Source: Chamaecrista fasciculata (lineage: Eukaryota > Streptophyta > Magnoliopsida > Fabales > Fabaceae). Taken from it: a DNA stretch of 64,000 bases. The stretch is taken from NCBI GenBank assembly GCA_003254925.1, contig QANZ01050821.1:1-64000 (forward strand). The letters run 5' to 3'. Each line of letters begins with the position of its first letter. Position 1 is the first letter of the stretch. Positions 49,521 through 60,641 of this stretch are shown here, in pieces. A model generated the notes under the pieces. It saw only the letters and a program-made list of their open reading frames with translations. It did no database searches and was not told the origin of the DNA. The position numbers were made by a program, and so were the translations under genes.

Positions 49521-50628
49521 CAACAACAACAACCAAAGCCTTATCCCACTAGGTGGGGTCGGCTATATGAATCAAGTGACGCCAGCGTGTTCTATCCTTG
49601 CACATGTCAACCGTAAGGTTATTGATAGCTAGATCTTTTCGGATAGTTTCTTGGATAGTTTTCTTTGGTCTTCCCCTTCCTCGGATTATAGGATTCTCTA
49701 TCATTTGATCAACTCTGCGTACCGGGGCCTCTAAAGGTCTTCTTTGCACATGCCCAAACCACCTAAGGCGTGTTTCGACCAATTTCTCAATGATAGGCGC
49801 CACACCAACCTCCTCTCTGATGACTTCATTCCTGATCTTATCCTTAATAGTATGACCACACATCCAACGAAGCATTCTCATCTCAGTCACGTTGAATTTT
49901 TGCTCATGTTGCCCTTTTATCGCCCAACATTCAATACCATACAATAGAGCGGGTCTTATTGCCATGTGGTAAAATTTTCCTTTTAGTTTAAGCGGCACTT
50001 TTTTATCACAGATAACCCCTGAGGCCTTTCTCCACTTCATCCACCTTGCCTGGATCCTGTGATTAACATCCTCTTCTATTTCCCCTTTGCTTTGCAAAAT
50101 CGTTCCCAAATACTTAAAGCTTGTAACTTCTTGTAACTGATGATCACGGAGTTTCACAATATCTGTAGGATCCCCTTCACTGCCACTGAACTTACACGCC
50201 ATAAACTCTGTCTTACTTTTACTGATACAAAAACCATAAGTCTCCAAAGCTTGTCTCCACCTTTCTAGTGTTGCATTGACTTCGCCTTTGGAGTCTCCGA
50301 CCAAGACAATGTCATCAGCAAAGAGCATGCACCTTGGTGCCGCCTCTTGTATATGTTCAGTGAGTACATTTACTACCACATTAAAGAGGTATGGGCTCAG
50401 AACAGAGCCTTGATGAAGTCCTATGGTAATAGGAAAATCCCTCGTCGCTCCACTCTGTATTCTCACACAAGTTGTAACCCCGTTATACATGTCTTGAATT
50501 GCCCGTATATAAGTCACACGAACTCCTTTTTTCTCCAAAGCCTTCCACAAAACATCCTTTGGTACTCTGTCATAAGCTTTTTCTAAATCGATGAAAACTA
50601 TGTAAAGATCCTTATGAGCGCTCTGATA
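49521..50628 (-). mobile_element. RTE-clade LINE, 5'-truncated, open reverse transcriptase frame
   Basis: The minus strand encodes the C-terminal part of an RTE reverse transcriptase in one uninterrupted frame of about 360 codons. Motifs are FIDLEKAYDRVPKDVLW, GLHQGSVLSPYLF, the catalytic FADDIVLV and SFKYLGTI, then the C-terminal RWFGHVQRRP and RGRGRPKKT segments. The stop is at 49549-49551. A short tail ends in GTTGTTGTTG, the RTE signature. A perfect 14-bp target duplication TCTTTCCAACAAAA flanks it (49507-49520 and 50629-50642). The N-terminal endonuclease is missing through 5' truncation. The open frame and perfect duplication suggest a young insertion. Confidence 0.95.
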
Positions 50629-50642
50629 TCTTTCCAACAAAA

Positions 50643-51535
50643 ATTGCATAAATTTAATTTCCAGAGAAATAGTAAGGATCATGATCCTGAATAAGGTAAA
50701 CAATCATCTATATTGAGATCTTGGTATTACTCAAATTCTGTGCATTTTGGCTGGGGAACTCTGGTAGATCTAGCAGGCTGTGCTCCCTTCAACCAAAGAA
50801 TTTTGAGCTGTATTATTTAAAGATATCTTCTATGAGCTCATTTTCTAACATTTAATTGTTCGTTTTCATCACTCGCAAATGTGTTAGGATTAATAATAAT
50901 AAGTTATAAAACAAATGTTAAAAAGATTAATAAATTAAACCAATGCAAGCTCAAGCTAGGAAATCTCATGATAATGCTTTGTAGGTCAAAACAAGAATCA
51001 AATCCACTTGACTAAATTAAATCAAATTGAATCAAAATAAAAATCGAGCTACTAATTTTTGAATATGTTTTCTTACTTTAATTTGTTATATATTATATTT
51101 AATTCAAAAAATTATCATTTTTCTTTTAATCATCATGCACAGGGGCGTATTTAGGGGGCAAATGGGGCCATCGCCCCCAAATTGGCAATAATCTCAAATA
51201 AGTCCTTATATATTTTAGAAATGTTGTAAAGATGAAGGAAGTTGCCCCCCNATTTTATATTCAACTTAATCTCATGAAGTAAGATCCAATTTATCAATTT
51301 CCAATTTTATTATCCATCACTCTATAATTCATCCCTTTACAGTTTCCATTCGTGACTCTATAATTCATCCCTTTACAGTTTCCATTATTTAATATTTTGA
51401 TCATTTAAATATTACTATCTCCTAAACTTATCATCTTCTTACATTCTTTTATATGTTTTATAATTTTATTTTGTCCAATTTATCCATTTTATTTTATAAT
51501 ATTGATAAATTTAAAGAGAAAAAAATAGGTCAAAA
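50643..51535. other. Intergenic DNA, no gene seen
   Basis: AT-rich sequence. At 51140-51260 a CAGGGGCGTATTTAGGGGGC end-like stretch suggests one end of a hAT element. No matching right end was found, and an N lies at 51251. A duplicated word TAATTCATCCCTTTACAGTT occurs at 51325-51395. Confidence 0.4.
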
Positions 51536-51893
51536 TCTTATTTGGTCCCTAATATTTACCTAAAGTTCCATTTTGGTTCTTAATATTTTTGTTTTGTTTT
51601 GGTCATTAATATTTTCTAAAAGTTTTATAATTGATCCTTAATTATTGAATGTGATCATATTTCTTGTTTATTGGTTACTTCAACTGGGTAAAGAAAAAAC
51701 TCATCAAATTTAACACATAGCTCTAATTTCATTATGTTCAAGTATAAAATGAGATAGATATGCCTATATTCAATAGTTAGGGAACAATTATAAACTTTTA
51801 GAAAATATTAAAAACCAAAATAGAACAAAAAAAATATTAAGGACCAAAATGAAACTTTAAGTAAACATTAGGGACTAAAATAAAATTTCTGCC
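51536..51893. mobile_element. Foldback element of the TTTGGTCCC type
   Basis: The left arm AGGTCAAAATCTTATTTGGTCC and the right arm GGGACTAAAATAAAATTTCTGCC are inverted copies over about 150 bases each. It has no coding capacity. Confidence 0.7.
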
Positions 51894-52180
51894 AAAAATT
51901 ATTACGACCTCCCCTGATCATGCAATTGGCTTCATAAAAATGATCTAGTTTCAGTTATTGACAAATTATCACTTTCATTTTTTATTATTTTCTTCTTCAA
52001 ATCTTAAATTTAAATTATAATTTTCTCTTTTAATCTTTGATTTCGACATATTACTCCGAAGTATATTTTTCTTCTTCACTTCTATTTTTAATTAATAGAA
52101 AAATTAATAATTAAATTATTAAACTGCTTAAATCGAATCGCCCATATCGTACTTCAAACCCATTTGAGGTAGTATGATTA

Positions 52181-53180
52181 AAAATTTAGGCAAAAGACCC
52201 TTCCGTGCCCCTAACGTTTGCGGTGATTTTCAAATATGCCTTTAACGTCTCATTTGTGTCAGTTGTGCCCCCAATGTGAAACGTTAGTTTCAATTATGCC
52301 CCTAATTTTGACTCAATGTTGATGTGTCAATTTTTTTCTGAATTGAATATGTGACAAGAGGATTGGATAAATAACGTTTGATTAAAAAATGTTTCAAAAA
52401 TAAATCAGGGATGTTTTATTTATTCATTCATTTTGCCACATATTCAATTCAGAACAAAAAGTTGACACACAAGTAAAATTGGGAGCATAATTGAAACTAA
52501 CGTTTCACATTGGGGGCACAACTGACCAGAGACGGAGCCAGGATTATTTTATAATGTAATTATAAAATTTATATATTAAATAAAATATTAATTAAAATTA
52601 ATTATTTAGTTAATATTTTATATAATATATATAAATAATTAATATTTTATAAATATAAAATAAAAATATTAAATATATATATTAATCTTTTAATTTTTGA
52701 ATATTTAAATGATAATAATAGTAGTTGCCTAAAATTATATTTATGATAATATTTTATGTATTTTTTATTATAGATACGTATATTACTATTTGTATCAAAT
52801 ATACTTATATATATAGATTAAAATACTATTTTGGGCCCTCATGTATTATATTGTTCTCAATTTAATCTTCCCTAAATTTTCTTTGTTAATTTAGTCCCTC
52901 ACAAATGTTTTCATTAATCCCTCCATTCAATTTTTATAAGAATTGGTGATGTAATACTGTTAAATAATAATGTCATTTTCATTATCTAATGTTAATCCCT
53001 CTATCATAGANGGGAGGTGAACCAAGTATCAATCACAGAGGCAATGGCAAACTTATGACATATTTGTATTTGGTTGGGGGGCCATGGCCCCTACCAGCCC
53101 CCTCCCTCCATCCCTGTTAGAGGCATAACTGAAAATCACCGCAAACGTTAAGAGTACAAAAGGGTTTTTTTGTCAAAAAT
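52181..53180. mobile_element. Foldback element split by a hAT-type element
   Basis: Left sequence AAAAGACCCTTCCGTGCC and GTTTGCGGTGATTTTCA returns inverted at the right as TGAAAATCACCGCAAACGTT and CAAAAGGGTTTTTTTGTC. CCCAATGTGAAACGTTAGTTTC and its inverse sit further in. The right arm is interrupted at 52527-53116 by a second element. Confidence 0.75.
52527..53116. mobile_element. hAT-type MITE nested in the foldback element
   Basis: It starts CAGAGACGGAGCCAGGATT and ends CCCCTCCCTCCATCCCTG, the usual inverted ends of CAGRGRCGGAGCCAGG hAT-like elements in plants. The middle is AT-rich with one N (53011). A clean 8-bp duplication is not visible; about a dozen bases of the host element seem lost at the right junction. 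Confidence 0.55.
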
Positions 53181-54640
53181 TTATTCAAAACAGTTCAATT
53201 CCCAACACTCCAAATACATGGTATACTTTTCTCTGTTGACACCAAGTGCAAGTGCAAGAAAACTAATTGTTTGATGGAAGAAAGCATCCTAATCTTCATC
53301 ATATAGTTGCCACCTATTACAGCATTACCCTTGCAAGTATTTTTCCTATTCCTCGACAGGGGGATTATTCACTTCCTTGAACAAGAGGATGCTAATAATC
53401 AAAGACACTTTCCTTTAAGCTGGATGGACACAGAAAATGGTGAACTTGCGAACTGGTGTATGTGCTTACTTGGGATCCTATTAGCTATCCTCTCTTTGAT
53501 GAACACAATAACCTTTCTTCTGAGGAGGAAGTTAATTTTTGGCAAAACTGTTGTATTATTCAGGAAACCTCGTCTTTCTTCAGGACATGGAGGGGGATAG
53601 CATGACAGTTGGCAGATTGATTCATATGCCTCCTAGAATCCCAGATTCTAGTAATATCATTTCTACTCCGCTTTTTACAACCCATCCAAGAGGACTCATC
53701 TTCGTGTCACACAAATTGGTAAGATAATCACTTGCCAAGATAGCAGATTTAGGGATCCAACTATAGCTACAACCATCTAAAGAACTGGAAACATAAATAA
53801 TGTCATCTAAAAAAGACAAACACTTCCAATCAAAATAGCAGGCAACTCCAATGGCTGCAATGATTTGAATAATCAAACTAATCAGTTATTGAATAATCAA
53901 ACTATATTATTCAATCTCTAAATTATAAGTTATTGCAATTGTCAATGATTTGATCTGTGGGGATCAAAAAATAAAAATTCAATGCAAATTTAGAGACTCA
54001 AAAGCATTAATTTAATATAAACTCAAAGACTTAAAAAGCATAAAATCAATTCAAATTTAAATACCAAATCATCACTAAGGATCTAATCAACTTATTCGAT
54101 ATAAATTTAGGGACCAACTTTCAATTTCAGAGAACAACATCGTCTTAACCTAATGAGGCCAGGACAAGCTTTCATGTTTTCTGATTAATAAAGACTTCAC
54201 AAGAACTAATTGCCTTCACTTTATTATCATTCTTCATTCTATTTAGAAGGTTAGGAATTCCATACTTCATTAGCAAAAAGAATGGACTCCTATCCAAGTC
54301 ATTCAGCATAGTAGACACCAGTTGGACTGTATTAACACTGCCTATGTTGCAATTTCTCAACTCTCAAGCTGCAAAAGAGCTACCAAGCATGTTTTTCAAT
54401 TACAAAAAATTAGCCAAAAATATCATACGTACTAATATTGTCACTTCTTTTTTCCTTCACAGAGATAAAGGCTATTTATGCATCTTGGCTCTCACTTTGA
54501 ATCATGGAAGATGGCAAGAATTAAAAATATAGAAAAACATTCATAGATGGATTAAGCTTCATTTTCTCTTTAGGTGGATCAGAGTTTTCTTTTTCAGTAA
54601 CAAAGTAAAGAAAAGAAACTAAGCAACACAAGACCTCACG
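53181..54640 (-). other. Unrecognised region with a possible RNase H-like fragment
   Basis: On the minus strand, 53622-53876 reads FLDDIIYVSSSLDGCSYSWI then PKSAILASDYL. This resembles the C-terminal part of plant RVT_3/RNase H-like domains (family form: F.WIPRSAN..AD.LA), as found at the end of LINE proteins. No catalytic DEDD set is visible. 53880-54130 has foldback GTCAATGATTTGATC words. The remaining short frames are not supported. It is probably a decayed LINE or captured fragment. Confidence 0.3.
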
Positions 54641-54657
54641 GTACTAACATCTTGAAT

Positions 54658-54787
54658 AAAGAATGTTAGGATGAGCTGAAAGAGAATTCTACAACCATTG
54701 ATCAGTAACACCACCTTTTGATTTTCCAAAGACAAAGATATGATCAATGGTTGTAGAATTCTCTTTCAGCTCATCCTAACATTCTTT
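54658..54787. repeat. Perfect 47-bp inverted repeat with 36-bp loop
   Basis: Arms 54658-54704 and 54741-54787 are exact reverse complements (ends AAAGAATGTTAGGATGAGC and GCTCATCCTAACATTCTTT). A further TTTCAGCTCATCC copy follows the right arm. No transposon ends or coding sequence are seen around it. Confidence 0.93.
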
Positions 54788-55472
54788 CAGCTCATCCCTT
54801 TGTTGGTGTCAGACATCAAACTGATCACCCCTTCATGAATGTCTTTTCAAGTAGAAAGCAACATCATAAGAATATTTTAAGGTTTCTTTGTCAAGTTTCC
54901 TTCCTTATACTATTTTGCCTTATAGTAAATATTGTAATATTAAATTATAGTTAGGGTTTTGCTATGAAGAGTTCCATAGCTTAAACTATGAAAACTTTGT
55001 GTCACTCTCTCTTCTCTCCTCAATTTTCTTTTCTTTTTTGTTTTAATTTTAGTCAATTATTTTGGAATTTGAGCCAAAAACACACAAAATTTCTATAGCC
55101 ATAATTATAGGACTTTTCTTAGTAAAGTCCTTATAGTTATCCTGTAGTTGTAGTATCAAAAAAAAAAAAAACTTACTTCAACACAAACCTTTTCTAAAAA
55201 AAAATCTAGAAAAGGACTCTTGACTAATTTTATTTATTCAATTAATCTTATATCTAGTATGGACCATGCCATGAATTGAATGGCACGAAGATGTAACATA
55301 ACATCTCACACATATCCGAATATATCCCATCACAAACTCAATCCATAAACCCACAGATACAAACACACTAGTTCATCACTGTCGTTGTGGGCTGTTGATG
55401 GAAGCTCTAGGAATAGGATAATATATATAGGAATATTATATACCAAAGTAATTGATTTTCACTTCATTATTA
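54788..55472. other. Intergenic DNA, 3' side of the TPR-like gene
   Basis: AT-rich with no gene seen. The part next to 55472 would hold the 3' untranslated region of the minus-strand gene. Confidence 0.5.
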
Positions 55473-56997
55473 TTATGCACCAGTGTTCCATAGGAAAACA
55501 GCATACTTGGAAGTGTGATGCGTGTTGTATTTATCCAGTTCGATGGCTTGCCTATACATCATTTCTGCTCCTGCCACATCATTCATTTCCATCCATAAGA
55601 AATCCCCATATCTACTATACACTTCTGCATCTTGTGGCTCTTTCTCCACCGATTGCCGGAAATATACCTCTGCTCTGCAATGCAATCCAAACCCACTTTC
55701 AGTTCATCACCGCCAAATAAACAACAATATACTCGTATTTTTATTCCTTATATTATATAAAGGCTGTTACTTAAATTCTTAATTTTATATAATGTTTAAT
55801 CTACTTTTTATATTTATTTACTCTTTACTAATAAACAATCATAAATTTTTTAAAAAGTAGATTAAACATTTATTTAATCTAAAAAGTAGATTTATTTACA
55901 AAGTAGATTAAATATATTTATTTAATCTACTTTTTATATTTATTTACTATTGTAGATTAATCTATATAGATTAAATATTTAAAAAGTAGATTAAATATAT
56001 TTATTTAATCTAATTCACTCCTTTGATAGTAAATAAATATTGTAGAAAAAATAAAAAAGCAACGGTGTTACAGAACTTACTTTTGAGGCTGACGAAGAAC
56101 GGTGTAACAAAACTGCGCATAGTTAGAGTATATGAGGGAATTGTCGAAGTCTTTCCACAACATCCTGAGGTAATGGCTTTCTGTAATTTCGTGTTCATTC
56201 CTTTTAGGGGGTTTTTCGATCAAATTCGCCTTTCTCATTTCTTCACGCAGCTTCGGACATTGGGGCACGATCGAATTCATATACAACTCTAGCATATAAT
56301 TCATGTCATGCCTCTGCTCTTTCAAATCTCGCTTTTGATCCTCCTTGATGGCAGATTTTACGGCGTGATCATACATTGAGTAAACAGTGGAAGCAAAGAA
56401 AATAGTTAGGAGGACCATAATGTAAAGCATGAAACTTGGGGTTTTACAGAAAACATGGTGGAATAGCATCCCGAAAGAAGCATTCATCTCGCTGTAGAAC
56501 ACGTGCATGTCATCTCGCAAGTCTCTGTTTTTCAGGGTCTTGCAGTTGCTTGTTTTTGCGGCGTAGTGTTGAAGCTCGTAGAAGATGAAGATCATGGAGG
56601 AAAATGTCTTTTTCACTGAACATTGGGATGAGAAATCATCATCATCATCATCGAGTGCTGTTTTTTTCAAACTGATCTCTTCGCATTGAAACTTCTTCTT
56701 GATGATCCGAATCGGAAAGGGAAGTTCCTGACGGCTAAGTTTCATCTCCATGGTCACTCTTAACATTTCGTCTCTCTCAGGCCAGCTAGGTGGCTCCGGA
56801 TTGATTCCCAGTTCGGAAGGTTCTAGAATGTCAGGATTCCTTGTCGGAAATCTGTTCAGGGTTGCAAAGCAAGCTCTGTTTAGTCTCTGCGTTCTGAGAT
56901 TCTCGTGATGAAACAGAGGAAAAGGGGAATGCTTGTTGAGAGGTGTGAAGAGTGAAATTTGACAACATTTGAAGTTTGGTGAGATACCCAGACTCAT
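55473..56997 (-). CDS. TPR-like protein with one membrane segment, two exons
   Basis: Exon 1 is 56081-56997 and exon 2 is 55473-55674, joined by a GT-AG intron (CAAAA|GTAAGT ... TTGCAG|AGCAGAG). Together they give 1,119 bases, 372 residues, in frame. Residues 1-60 are rich in Ser, Asn and Arg, possibly an organelle-targeting part. DDDDDD lies near 116-121. A hydrophobic segment near 188-208 (FMLYIMVLLTIFFASTVYSM) is likely a membrane span. The C-terminus has TPR-like helices: HYLRMLWKDFDNSLIYSNYA, then AEVYFRQSVEKEPQDAEVYS, YGDFLWMEMNDVAGAEMMYR and QAIELDKYNT. Plants have many small TPR-like proteins of this kind with no known role. The AT-rich intron repeats TTTAATCTACTTTTTATA. The partner protein and location are not known. 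Confidence 0.82.
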
Positions 56998-57057
56998 GTT
57001 TGTTGGAGTTCAATTCAGAGGAACTAGGAATGAATGACATAAAAAATATAACCAAGG

Positions 57058-57069
57058 GACCTTATAAAG
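57058..57069 (-). promoter_or_regulatory. TATA box of the TPR-like gene
   Basis: CCTTTATAAGG on the minus strand lies about 65 bases before the ATG at 56997, a usual distance. Confidence 0.5.
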
Positions 57070-59045
57070 GAGCCGATGATAAAAGTTAACTTAAAACCCA
57101 AACGAAATCACTGGAATTAACCAAAATCCGAGGGAGCCCGTGAAAAGGGGTGGGTGGAGGGGTGTGACGTTACAAAAAGGTTATTTTTTCTCGCCAAAAA
57201 AAAAATGTTATTTTTTCTTATATATGAGGATCTAATGAAATCTCAACAAGAAACAGTTATGAGTAGAAGACAATCCGCAACTTTACATCAGTTTAAAGAA
57301 TCATACATGGAAAAAAAAAAAAAGCAAACACTCGGAATTCGGAAAGAATAATAATAAAAAAAAGAACAAATGATGATACAAATGCTAGAGAGAGGTAAAC
57401 AACTCGAGTGGCACATGTAATACAACATTTAGATCATTATAGAGGATTTATATTTAATATATTAAAAATAATTATTTATTGCATCATCCGGTCCGACCGA
57501 TGGTGGGACTGATTCGATCAATCAGACCGTGAACCAAACACTAGTCCGAGTCTTTATCCGATTCGATTTTTACAACGTTGCTTTCAACCTCCACAATGGT
57601 GTTTCTAAGCACCATGTTCATTTTTATCTCAACTTATAAATTGTATCATACATTAATTCTTTTCTTTTTGTTGGAACATACATTATATTCTTAAATATTA
57701 ATAATGCCTTTCCAATGAACACAACCATTAACAAAGTGACTATAAATTTTAGCAAATGAGTAGTTTCTTTCTATAATAACAAGGCATTAGGAATCCAGTC
57801 CACACAATGTTGGCAAAAGTTTCATTGTTGGCCCCAATTCACATTTTTTTACCTCTAATATAGCACAACTTTCAATAAAAATAATTTAAAAATTAATAAA
57901 ATAAAATGAAATGAAATATCAAGAGAAAAGAAAGAGGAAGAAACAATAGGCGAATTGCTCCATGAATGAAACATTTAATAGCATTATCTATTTTATTATA
58001 GAAAGATTTGAGAATTGTGGACTACATTTTTTAAAAAATTATTACTTATCTATATAGGACTTTTAAAAGTTTTTGATAAATTTAAACTTTTTATTTATTT
58101 AATTATTCTGGTCATTAAATTTGTTCTTTCTTAAAAATTATTTTTTTTATGGGTTGTGTGGGAGGTTCCAATCTTTTGGGTCTCCCCAGATATATCAAAC
58201 CTCTTATAGCCCAAAATCCAAGTTTGGCCCAGTGTTTTTTGGGCCATTAGGAATGTTCTATTCTTCTGGTCCAAAGAAACTAATTAATGCTTATTCTATA
58301 ATTATTAAGTTAAGACTAAATCTTGGTTTTGACCTTTGTTTTTCCACAGTCAATTACTTTTCAGCTTGAATGACGCTAATGGAGGGCTTGAATGTTCCAA
58401 ATGTAGATTAGATTATCCAGAACTAGTCTATATCTATCTCTAGCAACTAGTAATTGAACTGTGTCAGAAGGCTCGTTCATATTAATCCATTTGTTCTCTA
58501 GAAAGTCCAAGATTTCGTCCCGCCGAATTTGACTCGCGCAAAAGATATTTGCTGGATTTTATTTTGGTCGTTATAATCCTTCATGTGACGGATCGGATTT
58601 GTTAAACCTATAACGCACGTACTTGAACAACGTTTTGCTTGTCTTGTTGTCTTTTGGGTAAATTAATTGTACCAAGCTTCATTTTGTTGTAACAAATCTC
58701 TCAAATTCATTGAGTTACGATGTTAGATTGTTGGTCGTTAAAAAAGCCCAAACTTACTAAAACTCTTCCGATTCGAAAAACGAATTTGGTACACGGAGGA
58801 AAATGTGGAGTTTGGAAATTGTAATATGAGGATGAAAGATAGACGTAATAAAGTAACAGAATCGAGAAAGATAGCTCGGTAGAATAAAATACAATACAAT
58901 ACAATAATCTATTCCAAAATTGAATGGATGTGTAAGAAAGAATAAATATATTTTTTCAAGTTTTGTTTGTGTGTGTGAATAAGTATAACGGAATTGAAGG
59001 AGAGTAAAATTTGGAACGCAAGTGTACACATCAATCTTGTGTTGC
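57070..59045. other. Intergenic DNA between divergently spaced genes, no gene seen
   Basis: The stretch is AT-rich. It includes a GGTCCGACCGATGG/GATTCGATCAATCAGACC segment (57488-57535) resembling a decayed transposon end. Short frames here are not supported by composition or motif. The last 200-300 bases before 59046 would be the 3' region of HSPRO. Confidence 0.5.
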
Positions 59046-60428
59046 CTAATGCCTATCAGGCTCAGTATCCCAAAAGTAAGAGAGAAAGGTCTTAGCAGCA
59101 TCCAAACTAGGAAAATAGGTGGGTTCAAGAAATATCTGAGTCAACGAGTCACCCCAGTCCCAACTCACTCCAACTCGGTTCCCACTCGCCTGGAAGCTTC
59201 CCATCAATACCACAACCACCTGTTTGTACGCGTAGAAGAATCTCTTCATCGCCGACTCTATCCCCTGCAATCCTAGAAGCACATGCACCTTATTAATATT
59301 ATTATCATCTGTTTTGTCCACGTAAGCCCTCATCGCCGCCTCTTGAATACGTGGCCCACCCTCTGGGTCCACCTCAACTTCCAATATTCCCGGCACTTTC
59401 TCTCTCAACTCCTTGCACTTGTTCGTAATTTCAACTAACTCCTTCGATCGGAAGCAAAACGCTGCCGTTTCACCCATCCTCGATTTTATTGCTAATTGCT
59501 TCTTCAGCTTCAGAAAATCCGCTGGATCCATCAGTAAGTGTACGTCTTCCACTTCCGTTAGAAACTTCCAGATTCTTTCCACTAAATAGCAATCTTTCTT
59601 CGCTTCTTCCAATCTCTTCCCTTCGATTCTGGAATTGATTCTCTCCACCAGCTCATGCGCCACGTGGACCCACGACTCCACGATCTGGTGCGTCCTGTAC
59701 ACTGTCTGATTCTCGTAGTTCTCGATGTGGTCGTCGTACGGCGTCGTTCTTGTGAGGGTGTGGATCTCGTTGGGCTTGCAAACGTCGTCGTAAAGGAGGC
59801 TGGGCTTCTCGGCGAGATTGGGCTCTCCCAAGCCCAAAGTGTAAGGACACCTCATCATGGAGCACTCCACGGAGTAAAGAATCCTCTGAGCTACGTTCTT
59901 GGATTTCTGCCACGTGGCGAGACGAGGAAGCAAGCTGGCCTCGCTGTAGCTCCTACTGTTCACGTTCTTGGTGAGGTCGGCTACCGGAGCCCTGCCACGT
60001 GTCAGTGGATCCTCTTCTTCGTCCTCGCACAGCATCGCGATCATTTCGATCTGTGACGTGGCGAGTAACTCCACCCGGCGGATCCACTCGCGGCGGTTCG
60101 CGTAGGGTCTGGGGTCTGCGAAGACGGTCGAGATGAACCGGAAGGTGATCTCGAGAGCTATCAAAGCCGGTTTGAAGATAGGCTCGGTGCTCCAATCGGG
60201 GAATTGTTTGGATGTCCATAGATTTCGAAGCTCCGGGAGGCGAAGGTAGTGGTCGTAGGCGGCGCAGAGGGGGGAGGCGGCGGCGGAGATGTCGGCCGGC
60301 GAGAAGGGTAAGGGAGGAGGAGGAAGAGAGAGACGTTTATCGAGTTTAGGGGATTTGTTGGTAGTGGCGGCAGGGGAAGGATTGTTAATCATTTTAGTAG
60401 TGTTTGAATTCCAAGCTAAATCTGCCAT
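59046..60428 (-). CDS. HSPRO2: HSPRO (Hs1pro-1 family) protein
   Basis: An intact intronless frame of 460 codons. The family was named for the sugar-beet nematode-resistance candidate Hs1pro-1; Arabidopsis HSPRO1 and HSPRO2 bind the SnRK1 energy-sensing kinase complex and act in basal resistance. The N-terminal domain (about residues 30-190) includes PLCAAYDHYLRLPELRNLW, FPDWSTEPIFKPALIALEI and EWIRRVELLATSQIEM. The C-terminal domain (about 195-455) includes CPYTLGLGEPNL, RTHQIVESWVHVAHEL, LMDPADFLKLKKQLAIKS and SFQASGNRVGVSWDWGDSLT. Length and intronless structure match the family. The start is fixed by a TATA box 50 bases upstream. Composition is GC-richer than the surroundings, as usual for this gene. 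Whether it is HSPRO1 or HSPRO2 cannot be decided from sequence alone. Confidence 0.95.
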   Translation of the reverse strand: MADLAWNSNTTKMINNPSPAATTNKSPKLDKRLSLPPPPLPFSPADISAAASPLCAAYDHYLRLPELRNLWTSKQFPDWSTEPIFKPALIALEITFRFISTVFADPRPYANRREWIRRVELLATSQIEMIAMLCEDEEEDPLTRGRAPVADLTKNVNSRSYSEASLLPRLATWQKSKNVAQRILYSVECSMMRCPYTLGLGEPNLAEKPSLLYDDVCKPNEIHTLTRTTPYDDHIENYENQTVYRTHQIVESWVHVAHELVERINSRIEGKRLEEAKKDCYLVERIWKFLTEVEDVHLLMDPADFLKLKKQLAIKSRMGETAAFCFRSKELVEITNKCKELREKVPGILEVEVDPEGGPRIQEAAMRAYVDKTDDNNINKVHVLLGLQGIESAMKRFFYAYKQVVVVLMGSFQASGNRVGVSWDWGDSLTQIFLEPTYFPSLDAAKTFLSYFWDTEPDRH

Positions 60429-60474
60429 ATTTTTTTAGAGATCGATAACTAAGGAAGAAGGAGGGGGTTGTGTG

Positions 60475-60524
60475 GGTATTTATATGAAAGGAAGGAAGGA
60501 AGGAAGGAAGGAAGGAAGGAAGGA
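60475..60524 (-). promoter_or_regulatory. HSPRO core promoter: TATA box abutting a TTCC microsatellite
   Basis: The minus strand has ATATAAATA (about 60477-60485), 50 bases before the ATG. Immediately upstream, 60487-60524 is a pure run of nine or more TTCC units (GGAA on the plus strand). Confidence 0.7.
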
Positions 60525-60641
60525 GGAATTTGAATATGTAAGGAAGGAAAAGACGCGTGGACCGTGATGGATGGGAAATTGGGAACAAAACAGAGAAGGG
60601 GGAAATTCAAAGTCTCGGCGGTGTGGAAAACATATTAAAAA

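Noticed and set aside
53307-53600. Plus-strand 97-codon frame as a gene
   Set aside because: No family similarity, no splice or promoter context, and it overlaps a region with an RNase H-like trace on the other strand.
57154-57351. 65-codon plus-strand frame next to the TPR-like gene
   Set aside because: It lies upstream of a divergent promoter in AT-rich DNA, with homopolymer-derived lysines and no motif.
59653-60219. Open frames on both strands inside HSPRO (133, 88 and 86 codons)
   Set aside because: They are shadows of the GC-rich HSPRO coding sequence, with arginine- and proline-rich compositions and no family match.
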